A stretch of DNA of 64,000 nucleotides. Origin: an uncultured Clostridia bacterium. GTDB taxonomy: Bacteria > Bacillota > Clostridia > TANB77 > UBA1234. Position numbers and translations under genes: made by a program. Below are positions 26,731 through 34,421 of this stretch, piece by piece; position 1 is the first letter of the stretch; the number at the start of each line of letters is the position of its first letter. The notes under the pieces were generated by a model. That model ran no database searches. It saw only the letters and a list, made by a program, of their open reading frames with translations, and was not told the DNA's origin. The stretch spans positions 40,960 to 104,959 of the forward strand of contig CAKPAA010000004.1 in the NCBI GenBank assembly GCA_934132775.1. Direction: 5' to 3'.

Positions 26731-28413
26731 ATTTCAAATGCAAAATTATTATACAATAAGATTCTATTTATTTCAACAACTGTTTTTATCGTAATAGTTT
26801 TCAATTATTTTAACTTTCACTCATTTTTTAATTGCGAAGACTTACGCTTTACATTTTTATTTAAAGAATTTTATTTTAGCCCGTGGATATGGGAAAAAAT
26901 CAAACTAACTTATATTGCAACTGTCGCTATTTGCTGGATTCTTATTTCAATTAGTATATACGACAAACTATCTTTTACAAGTCAAGATGATAATGAGTCT
27001 AAAAAAATTACTACTAATCTTTCAAGTTTAAATCTAAAACTTGGTAATGACATTTCTGATAACACACCCCTTGTTATTCCTGAAAAAGGTCTATATCAAA
27101 ATATATTGATAACTGGAACAATAGGAACTGGTAAAACATCTTCTGCAATATATCCGTTTATAAATCAATTATTAGCTCACAATATGGGAATGCTTATACT
27201 TGATGTGAAAGGAAATCTACACGTTAAAGTAAAAGAAATGGCTCGCAAGTACAATAAAAAAGTTAGAGTCATTGAGCTATCAGGTAAAGAGAATTACAAT
27301 CCGTTAGACAAACCTCATTTAAAGCCATCTATTTTAGCTAATAGATTAAGAACAATTTTAACCTTATTTTCAAATCAAAATGCAACTGATACCTATTGGA
27401 TGGACAAAGTAGAATTGTACTTAACCGAATGTATTAAGCTATGTCGAATGTATAACGATAGTTATGTTACATTCGCAGAATTGCACAAACTTATATATGA
27501 CAAAAAGTATTTAAAAGAAAAAATTGAGTTCGTAAAAAATCTATTCTTACAAGATAAATTAACATATTCTCAAACATATGATTTTAGTACTTGTATCGAT
27601 TTTTTTCAATCTGAGTTTCAGACGCTCGATTCAAAAGTTCTCTCTATTATTCAATCCGAAATCTCCCGCATAACACAATTATTTATAAATGATTTGGATG
27701 TAAAACAGACTTTTTGTCCAGAAAGAGAAAATATCACTTTCAATGGATTTGAAGACTTAGGCAATGATATTGTCGTTCTAAATATGAACGTTGCAGAATA
27801 CCGAAATCTAGCCAAAGTTATGGCAGCATACCTAAAACTAGATTTTCAATCTGAGATTCTTATGAAATTAGCTAATAAAACAAATATATCTACGGTTGCT
27901 TTTGTGTGTGACGAATATTCAGAATACGCAACTGAAAACGATGCTTCATTTTTTTCCCAAAGTAGAGAAGCAAAATGTATAAATATAATTTCAACCCAAA
28001 GTTATACATCTTTACTGAATTCCGTTAAAGACCAAAACTCGGCCAAAGTTATAATCCAAAGTTTAGTAAATAAAATTTGGTTTAGAACTGATGACATATA
28101 CACCATAGAAGAAGCACAAAAGCAACTTGGAAAGGAGGACAAAATAAAATTTTCTAGGAGTTTGTCTGAAAATGCAAAGGAAACTAAATATAATTATCTT
28201 CTTAAAACATTTCGCTCCGAAAACTCTAATATTTCCGAAAGTATAAGCACACAAGTACAGCACGATTTTGTGTATGATATAAATGCTTTCTCGATGAGTT
28301 TAAAAACATTTGAAGCAATATGTTTTATAACAACAGGTGAAGAAATTTTAAAGCCTAGAATAGTTAGATTAACTCCTATATTTGAAGTAGAAAACAATAA
28401 AAAATTTATATAA
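26731..28413 (+). CDS. VirD4/TraG-like coupling ATPase, probable ATT start
   Basis: 560 aa. The frame has no ATG, GTG or TTG before the ATPase motif; after an in-frame stop at 26716-26718 the only placement with a good site is ATT at 26731, 9 nt after TAGGAG. Two membrane helices follow (ILFISTTVFIVIVFNYF; IKLTYIATVAICWILISISIY), then Walker A GTIGTGKTSS (about 129-138), LILDVKGN, and Walker B VAFVCDEYSEYATE (about 389-402), then ISTQSYTS. This is the layout of VirD4-family type IV coupling proteins that deliver DNA or protein to a secretion channel. An annotation starting at the TTG at 27106 would cut away both membrane helices. It is followed by VirB2-, VirB6- and PrgI-like genes but not a VirB4 ATPase. 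Confidence 0.82.
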   Translation: MSNAKLLYNKILFISTTVFIVIVFNYFNFHSFFNCEDLRFTFLFKEFYFSPWIWEKIKLTYIATVAICWILISISIYDKLSFTSQDDNESKKITTNLSSLNLKLGNDISDNTPLVIPEKGLYQNILITGTIGTGKTSSAIYPFINQLLAHNMGMLILDVKGNLHVKVKEMARKYNKKVRVIELSGKENYNPLDKPHLKPSILANRLRTILTLFSNQNATDTYWMDKVELYLTECIKLCRMYNDSYVTFAELHKLIYDKKYLKEKIEFVKNLFLQDKLTYSQTYDFSTCIDFFQSEFQTLDSKVLSIIQSEISRITQLFINDLDVKQTFCPERENITFNGFEDLGNDIVVLNMNVAEYRNLAKVMAAYLKLDFQSEILMKLANKTNISTVAFVCDEYSEYATENDASFFSQSREAKCINIISTQSYTSLLNSVKDQNSAKVIIQSLVNKIWFRTDDIYTIEEAQKQLGKEDKIKFSRSLSENAKETKYNYLLKTFRSENSNISESISTQVQHDFVYDINAFSMSLKTFEAICFITTGEEILKPRIVRLTPIFEVENNKKFI

Positions 28414-28468
28414 CAACTAACAAGTTTAACTTAATAACTTTTTAATATATTAAGAAAGGATTTTAAAT

Positions 28469-28987
28469 ATGGAAGAAAAGGGTTTAAATAAAGAAAATAC
28501 CCACTTAGCAATGGAAACTAATAAAAAGATTTCAGAGAATGAATATTATGATAAAAAAGTTTCAAATAGTGAAAAAAATAATGAAGCATCTAATTCTAAA
28601 GAAGATTCAGTAACAAATTCTAACGAATCAATTGAAAATAATAATAAGAAAACACCAACAAAGAAGTATAAAATAGTAATTGTTTTTTCAATTATGACAC
28701 TCCTCTTATCACTATGTAGCATTTCATACGCAGGTCTTTTTGGCGGAGATGACTTAACAACCAAAATAACAAAAGGGCTCTCACAAATACAAGGCTGGAT
28801 ATTAAAAGTTGCTACGCCAGCAGCTGCTGTTTCAATAGGCTTCGGCTTGCTTATGAAAAAATTTAGTTTCGGAGACGAAGAAAAAATTACTGTTGGCAAA
28901 AAATTGATTAGAAGCACATTGTTTTCCTACGCATTTATATTATTGATAGATCCAATAATATCAGCCATACAAACACTTTTTGCATAA
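28469..28987 (+). CDS. VirB2/TrbC-like pilin-type membrane protein
   Basis: 172 aa; AGAAAGGATT site upstream. A long charged Asn/Ser/Lys N-terminal part (about 60 residues), then a membrane or signal helix (IVIVFSIMTLLLSLCSISYAG) with a possible cleavage after SYA, and two more hydrophobic segments (GWILKVATPAAAVSIGFGLLM; LFSYAFILLIDPIIS). The segment order after cleavage, and position before a TrbL-like gene, fit VirB2/TrbC pilin-like subunits. The charged N-terminal extension is unusual for that family. Confidence 0.6.
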   Translation: MEEKGLNKENTHLAMETNKKISENEYYDKKVSNSEKNNEASNSKEDSVTNSNESIENNNKKTPTKKYKIVIVFSIMTLLLSLCSISYAGLFGGDDLTTKITKGLSQIQGWILKVATPAAAVSIGFGLLMKKFSFGDEEKITVGKKLIRSTLFSYAFILLIDPIISAIQTLFA

Positions 28988-29011
28988 TAATGAAGGGGGC
29001 TTTTCAAACAA

Positions 29012-29908
29012 ATGGAACAATTATTAGAAAACGATACCAACATTGTTTCAACAATTGTTAATGTAATAAATGCACTATGTGAAAACCTTTTCTCATCAAT
29101 TGATACAAACATATTTCCACTTCTCGATGAACTAGTTTTTATAGACAAGCAAATTTTAAACACTGGTGATAAAATGAACAAACTACTAAGCACTTCTCCA
29201 ACAAGTGGAGTCTTGTTACTGGCAAATTCATTATTTACTGCATTTGTTCTATATTACGCTGCACGACTTATTATTTCACATCTTACTGGTGGCAATATAG
29301 AATCACCTGCAAAGTTCTTTTTAAAAGCATTTTTATCCGGAGTATGCGCCAATTTTTCATTACAAATCTGTACATTTTTCATAAATTCCACAAATTTAAT
29401 TAGTACATTTTTTAGTGAACTAGGAAAAAGTATATTTGGAACTAACATTTCTTTTTCAACATTAACAACAATGTTAAATCAAACTACTTCAAATTCGTTT
29501 GATGCATTTTCACTTGATGGAATTTTATCTGGTATGCTCTCAATATCTTCATTTGCCTTAATTATAAGCTTTGCATTTAGATACATACTTATCAAAGTGC
29601 TTGTATTACTATCACCCTTTGCAATGTTATGTCTTAGCAATTCATCAACAATAGGTTTCTTTAAAAGTTGGTTTAAAAGCCTACTTTCACTACTGATTTT
29701 ACAAATTGTGATATCTGTAATAATGTTAATTCCATTTGCTTTGATAAAAGAAAATTCTAGTACATTATTTAATAAAGTATTGCTAGTTGGCTCCATAATG
29801 GCTCTTTTAAAGTCAAACCAATTAGTAAAAGAAATAATTGGTGGAATTGGCATCGGTACGAATTTTCAAAGTGGTATAGCTGGGATAAAATCAATGATAT
29901 CGAGGTGA
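29012..29908 (+). CDS. TrbL/VirB6-like polytopic membrane protein
   Basis: 298 aa; AAGGGGG site upstream. Six or so membrane helices with the typical VirB6/TrbL core LIISFAFRYILIKVLVLLSPFAMLCLSNSSTIGFFKSWFKSLLSLLILQ. These proteins form the inner-membrane channel core of type IV secretion systems. Placed directly between the pilin-like and PrgI genes, as in clostridial conjugative elements. Confidence 0.75.
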   Translation: MEQLLENDTNIVSTIVNVINALCENLFSSIDTNIFPLLDELVFIDKQILNTGDKMNKLLSTSPTSGVLLLANSLFTAFVLYYAARLIISHLTGGNIESPAKFFLKAFLSGVCANFSLQICTFFINSTNLISTFFSELGKSIFGTNISFSTLTTMLNQTTSNSFDAFSLDGILSGMLSISSFALIISFAFRYILIKVLVLLSPFAMLCLSNSSTIGFFKSWFKSLLSLLILQIVISVIMLIPFALIKENSSTLFNKVLLVGSIMALLKSNQLVKEIIGGIGIGTNFQSGIAGIKSMISR

Positions 29909-29912
29909 TAAA

Positions 29913-30275
29913 TTGAAAAAATATATATTTCCATTAAACTTCGATTACTCCAATAAATTCTTAGGGATTTTTGAATACAAAACCTTAACACCTACTTGTA
30001 TATTAGGCGTTATCTTAGCAATTATAATTTCAAAACTTTGCGAAAATACCTTAAACGGAATTGTCATATTCATAATAGTATTTCTACCGATATTTTTACT
30101 TGCAAATACCAAAATATTCAATGAACCAATTCTATCTTTCGCATTATGTATAGCAAAGCATTATTTAACTTGTAGCACTTTTGTAAATAAATCAAAAGAC
30201 TTTGAAAAAGCAAATAATTCTAACTTAATTTCTAACAAACAGAATAAAAACAAATCAAATTTTTCATTTTTATAA
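29913..30275 (+). CDS. PrgI/VirB3-like membrane protein
   Basis: 120 aa, TTG/ATG region 5 nt after the TrbL-like stop. FPLNFDYSNKFLGIFEYKTLTPTC followed by two membrane helices is the PrgI pattern; PrgI is the Gram-positive equivalent of VirB3 and normally sits immediately before the VirB4 ATPase gene. Here no VirB4 gene follows: the next 400 nt are non-coding and then chromosomal dnaD begins, so the cluster is truncated or reduced. Confidence 0.75.
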   Translation: MKKYIFPLNFDYSNKFLGIFEYKTLTPTCILGVILAIIISKLCENTLNGIVIFIIVFLPIFLLANTKIFNEPILSFALCIAKHYLTCSTFVNKSKDFEKANNSNLISNKQNKNKSNFSFL

Positions 30276-30298
30276 AAAATCTAAACATAATTTTAATT

Positions 30299-30442
30299 GT
30301 GATATGTAGCTAGGTGCGGAGAAAAATTGTAATTAACTCCACCCTATTACAGTCAATTCATCTGCTATCCCCATTGCAGATAAAATGATGCAAATCTCTA
30401 TGCATCTTCCCCCCAATCGCTCCGCACCTAAGTACATATCAC
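30299..30442 (+). ncRNA. Candidate structured RNA, three hairpins closed by a long stem
   Basis: Outer stem: GTGATATGTA (30299-30308) with TACATATCAC (30433-30442) and AGGTGCGGAG (30312-30321) with CTCCGCACCT (30420-30429), both perfect, separated by a 3x3 internal loop. Inside are three hairpins: TGTAAT/ATTACA (30328-30351), ATCTGC/GCAGAT (30360-30381) and GATGCA/TGCATC (30387-30406). On the plus strand the unpaired parts are C-rich: CTCCACCC, TATCCCC and TTCCCCCC. C-rich loops of this sort bind Shine-Dalgarno sequences in staphylococcal sRNAs; a similar role here is speculation. No known class is recognised. No clear own promoter or terminator is seen, so strand is uncertain; it could also be a processed leader, or a DNA hairpin of a mobile element. 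It fills most of the gap between PrgI and dnaD. Confidence 0.55.
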
Positions 30443-30598
30443 ATAATTTTCCAAATTATGATTTGACAAAAAATAATTTTGCAATATAAATATAGCTATA
30501 CTCAAAAAATAAAATATTTATTTAGAGTGACTCTCACATCTTTAATCATAAGTCAACTATTTTGTTAAATAAAATAATTATTCTTTCAAGGCCTTTAT

Positions 30599-30628
30599 TT
30601 GACCGAACTTCCATTTTTATCCTATAAA
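30599..30628 (+). promoter_or_regulatory. Promoter of dnaD-dnaC
   Basis: TTGACC, 18-nt spacer, TATAAA; 53 nt before the dnaD ATG. A further TTGACA at about 30474 with TATAAA-like sequence lies upstream. A small CATAATTT/AAATTATG hairpin at about 30442-30461 precedes it. Confidence 0.55.
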
Positions 30629-30681
30629 TACTTATTGATTTTCTTGTCAAAAGAAGTTATATTACTCTTGGAGGGATTAAA

Positions 30682-31659
30682 ATGAATTTCGAACAAAAAT
30701 CATCAATGCTTTTTTCTGATTTAAGTGTACCAGAAGTTTTTATAAATGAATATTTGGGAAATGCAAATGGAGATTACGTAAAGATATATTTATATTGTTT
30801 GTTTGCAAGCAAATATAATGCTGAAATTTCGCCATTAGAACTTTCTAAGAAATTATCCCTACCTATTTCTACGATTGAAGACGGTATAAAATATTGGGAA
30901 AAAAATAACGTAATAATGAAAAAACAACATTCCTATATGTTGACCGATTTGAAACAACAAGCAGTAGACAAGCTATATAGATTAAAAGCCACATCATCTT
31001 TAAGTGATGCTATTAAAAAGACAACTAAAAACACTATAAGAACACAAGCTATTGGTGCAATAAATGCAATGTTTTTTCAAGGTGTTATGTCTCCAACTTG
31101 GTATACCGATATAGATATGTTATTTGCAAAATATAATTTCGATGAAGAAGTTATGATTGCATTATTTCAATATTGCTTTGATAGAAAAGCATTACATAGA
31201 AACTATTTACTTACAGTTGCCGAAGCCTGGTCTCAAAGTGGTATAAAAACAATAAAAGAACTAGATGAATATTACAGCAATTATGAAAATCTAGCACAAA
31301 TAAAGAAAACTATTTCAAGAAAACTTGGATTAACTAGAAAGTTATCTCAATATGAAGAAGCTTATATTGATAAATGGGTTATGGACTTCAACTATCCATT
31401 AGATGTTATAGAAATTGCCTTAAAGAAAACAACATCAAAAACAAATCCAAGTTTTGATTATATAGATAGAATAATCTCTAATTGGCACGAAAGAAAATTA
31501 TCAAATGCAAACGATATAAATGTATTTATAAAAGAGGAACAACAAAAGAGAAAAGAATTTAAAGCTCAAACTATTCCAAATAACATTACACCAATGCAAA
31601 AATACACAGATACGCAAACAACACAATTTAATGATTTGAGCAAATTCTACATAAATTAA
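30682..31659 (+). CDS. dnaD: DnaD-like primosome protein
   Basis: 325 aa; TGGAGGG upstream. An N-terminal winged-helix DDBH1-like region (YCLFASKYNAEISPLELSKKLSLPISTIEDGIKYW) and a C-terminal DnaB_2/DDBH2 domain with the conserved FDYIDRIISNW (YxxxIxxxW-type) motif. DnaD remodels DNA and helps load the replicative helicase. Directly followed, 25 nt later, by the helicase-loader gene. This pairing is the normal primosome operon of Clostridia, so the mobile-type region ends before here. Confidence 0.85.
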   Translation: MNFEQKSSMLFSDLSVPEVFINEYLGNANGDYVKIYLYCLFASKYNAEISPLELSKKLSLPISTIEDGIKYWEKNNVIMKKQHSYMLTDLKQQAVDKLYRLKATSSLSDAIKKTTKNTIRTQAIGAINAMFFQGVMSPTWYTDIDMLFAKYNFDEEVMIALFQYCFDRKALHRNYLLTVAEAWSQSGIKTIKELDEYYSNYENLAQIKKTISRKLGLTRKLSQYEEAYIDKWVMDFNYPLDVIEIALKKTTSKTNPSFDYIDRIISNWHERKLSNANDINVFIKEEQQKRKEFKAQTIPNNITPMQKYTDTQTTQFNDLSKFYIN

Positions 31660-31684
31660 ATTATACTTAAACTAAGGAGGCTCT

Positions 31685-32674
31685 ATGTTTTCAGATACAA
31701 TAAAAAGAATTGAACGTCAATATGAGATAAAAAGAAGTAAAGCTGATGCACTTTTTGTTGAAGAAAAGAAAGCTATTTATGATAAAACTCCTAGACTATC
31801 TGAAATAGATAAAAGAATTACAGCTTGCGGAATACAAACAGCAAAACTTTCTATACAAGAACAAACCGCAGAAAATAAACAACTTATAAATAATTTACAG
31901 CAAGAAATACGCAACTTAAAAAAAGAAAAAGTTCAAATTTTAGACGCAATGAAAGTAAAATTGCTTCCAAAATATAGTTGCACAAAGTGTAATGACACTG
32001 GTTATGTAATAAAAAATGGTGTTAGTGAGATGTGCAGTTGTATGAAACAAGAACTATTAAATGAAGCATATAATAAATCGAATATGAATAATCTAAAAAA
32101 TGAAACATTTGAAAATCTGAATTTAAATTTGTTTTCAAATATTAAGAATGAAAATAAATCCAAATCTGAGTTATCGCCAAGAGAGAATATCGAAAAGATA
32201 GTAAAAGTTTCAAAAGAATTTATAAATAATTTTGAACAGCCAACGCAAAAAAATTTACTTTTTACTGGCACAACAGGAATTGGTAAAACTTACATATCTA
32301 GTTGTATTGCAAATGAAATATTAAAAAAAGGTCATACTGTACTATACCAAACAGCACCTGTGTTATTAGATAATATATTTAACTACAAATACAACAACAA
32401 CTCTTCAAAAGAACTATACGATAATTTATTTAATGTAAATTTGTTAATAATAGACGATCTTGGCACAGAAAATCTTACAGCTGCAAAATTCACAGAAATA
32501 TTTACTATTTTAAATTCAAGATTACTCACATCAAATACTAAGACGATAATATCAACAAACTTCTCACTTGAAGAATTAAGTAAAATGTACGATTCACGTA
32601 TACTTTCTAGGATAATAGGTAATTATTCTATTTGCAGATTTTTTGGAGATGATATAAGGCTAAAAAGACTTTAA
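31685..32674 (+). CDS. dnaC: DnaC/DnaI-type helicase loader ATPase
   Basis: 329 aa; AAGGAGG 5 nt before the ATG. N-terminal coiled coil and a zinc-binding part (YSCTKCNDTGYVIKNGVSEMCSCMK, four Cys), then an AAA+ domain: Walker A LFTGTTGIGKTYIS, Walker B NLLIIDDLGTE, sensor STNFSLEEL, and arginine finger region RILSRIIGNY. Loads the replicative helicase at the origin and restart sites. In Bacillus the equivalent is named dnaI. Confidence 0.9.
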   Translation: MFSDTIKRIERQYEIKRSKADALFVEEKKAIYDKTPRLSEIDKRITACGIQTAKLSIQEQTAENKQLINNLQQEIRNLKKEKVQILDAMKVKLLPKYSCTKCNDTGYVIKNGVSEMCSCMKQELLNEAYNKSNMNNLKNETFENLNLNLFSNIKNENKSKSELSPRENIEKIVKVSKEFINNFEQPTQKNLLFTGTTGIGKTYISSCIANEILKKGHTVLYQTAPVLLDNIFNYKYNNNSSKELYDNLFNVNLLIIDDLGTENLTAAKFTEIFTILNSRLLTSNTKTIISTNFSLEELSKMYDSRILSRIIGNYSICRFFGDDIRLKRL

Positions 32675-32718
32675 AATCAACTATCTATTGCTTTTTAAAA
32701 TTATATTTTTGTCAAATA

Positions 32719-32796
32719 AAGAGTCATTCTATTTAAGATGACAATGTTAATAACCTAAAATAGTTATAACTATTGTCATTTCAAAGAATGACTCTT
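32719..32796. terminator. Long hairpin terminator between convergent genes
   Basis: AAGAGTCATTCT/AGAATGACTCTT, ATGACAAT/ATTGTCAT and GTTA-type inner pairs form one long interrupted stem over 78 nt. It separates dnaC (+) from the pseudopilin-like gene (-) and can act in both directions. Confidence 0.7.
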
Positions 32797-32837
32797 CTTA
32801 TTTTCTAAATAATATTTTATCAACAAACTATATTTAA

Positions 32838-34253
32838 CTAGCCACCAATTAAGGCTCTAACAGATTTTTCTATATAATCTATAATTGGTGAGTTTCCATC
32901 AAAAATAACATATTTGCTATCTGTTGTTTCTGTTTGTGCTTTCTTAATTGCAATTCCAGAATTTGATTCACATGTTATACTAAAAGGAATTCGTCCATTT
33001 GAAAATCCCGAACCATTTACAATTGTATACTCTACAACCCAAGATTTGTCATTGTTAGAAGACGTAATATTAGTCGCTTTGCGTCCCAAAATAGAAACAA
33101 CAACATTTTTTATTGGTCTATAACTTTCAAACTTGATTTCTACTGTATCTCCATATTTAGCATAATATTTTCTATCTTCTTCTGTTGCACTTTTATTTAT
33201 CATTGTACAAACTTTTATAATAGGTGGCAAATAATCACCCATTTCATAACCACACAAATCACAAAAGTTATTGTTATCCTCATCTATATGTGCCTCATTA
33301 CGTATGAAATATTCGCATTTCTCACAGGTAACTTCGTGCTCACTCGTTGTTATTCCTTTATATGCTAAGGTGTGCTCTTCACTTTCTGTATGACCACATA
33401 CCTTACAAGTTGCTATGTGATTTGTGCTTGATTCATCAGCATTATCGGAAAGTTTGTATACTAGTGTACAAGCAACCGGAGCTGCCGAAACCCAACCACA
33501 GGCAACACAAGTTTGTTTGTGATACCAAGCGTTACCTATTTTTACGAACTCATACGAAAAAGTATGAGGTTCATAATCACCTTGCATATGACATCTTATA
33601 CATTCTTTTCTAAAATGAGTTTGATCATCCACTGGCGTTGCAGAAGTTGCAGAATCACCATATGTATGTCCTAATGGCTCTTTTAATATAAATCCACAGT
33701 CTGTACAAACAACACCTTCTGTACAAGTTGGCTCTGTAATAGCATATTTATGTACGTGTCCTTCAACCTGGTTATCATCTGAAAAGTCTAAATCTTTCAT
33801 CTCATTTGCTGTAACATCTACAATATAAGTTTCACCATTTGCGTAATTAACAAGCGCGACCTTAACATCTTCTACCTTCTCACCATCAACTTTTTCTATA
33901 TAATCCTCTGACTTTTTAACTCCTAATTTACCTGCTGAAACGTTATCAACAACATACCATATACCCGTTTCAAATTTTTCTTTTGTATCTATCTTAGGTG
34001 CAAAAATCGAATTAAATTTTTCCTCATCCTTAATGTAATAGCCTACATATGGGTAATTTACTGAATCTACATTCGTTTCTTCGTGTCTTGTAGATACAGC
34101 AGCTGATAACACCTCGGCAAAAGCACTTTCATCTCTATTTTTAGTCTCTTTGTTATACCTTAATCCAATTCCTATTGCCATAGAAGAAAGCAAAATCATA
34201 CAAACTATTGTAACAACGAGAGAAACCATAGAAATACCTCTTGATTTTTGCAT
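32838..34253 (-). CDS. Pseudopilin-like protein with six CxxC modules
   Basis: 471 aa. The N-terminus MQKSRGISMVSLVVTIVCMILLSSM looks like a type IV prepilin-type signal (basic residues, Gly, then a hydrophobic stretch). About 150-345 contains successive CxxC pairs: CTDCG, CIRCH, CVACG, CKVCG, CEKCE and CDLCG, mostly following a His-containing spacer such as GHTYGD or HTLAY. This Cys-pair repeat is familiar from clostridial surface proteins and probably forms disulfides or binds metal. The C-terminal 110 residues are a beta-rich Ig-like domain (VEIKFESYRPIKNVVVSI...PFSITCESNSGI). No other pilus gene lies nearby. A surface sensor or adhesin is possible; prepilin processing is inference. Confidence 0.65.
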   Translation of the reverse strand: MQKSRGISMVSLVVTIVCMILLSSMAIGIGLRYNKETKNRDESAFAEVLSAAVSTRHEETNVDSVNYPYVGYYIKDEEKFNSIFAPKIDTKEKFETGIWYVVDNVSAGKLGVKKSEDYIEKVDGEKVEDVKVALVNYANGETYIVDVTANEMKDLDFSDDNQVEGHVHKYAITEPTCTEGVVCTDCGFILKEPLGHTYGDSATSATPVDDQTHFRKECIRCHMQGDYEPHTFSYEFVKIGNAWYHKQTCVACGWVSAAPVACTLVYKLSDNADESSTNHIATCKVCGHTESEEHTLAYKGITTSEHEVTCEKCEYFIRNEAHIDEDNNNFCDLCGYEMGDYLPPIIKVCTMINKSATEEDRKYYAKYGDTVEIKFESYRPIKNVVVSILGRKATNITSSNNDKSWVVEYTIVNGSGFSNGRIPFSITCESNSGIAIKKAQTETTDSKYVIFDGNSPIIDYIEKSVRALIGG

Positions 34254-34421
34254 ATTCTTCTCCTCCTTCTTTTGATATATAAACCCTTATAAATATTTTA
34301 CTATAACTAAAATGATATTTCAATTGCAAAATTATACAAAAAGAGTTAAAACTGTCAATTACAAAATCTATAGTTTTAACACTTTTCAAATTCCATTTTA
34401 AATTATAAAAAAATTGGTCAA

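Noticed and set aside
34254..34389. 78-aa frame overlapping the start of the pseudopilin-like gene
   Set aside because: Out of frame with the recognisable prepilin-type leader, poor start and no protein pattern.
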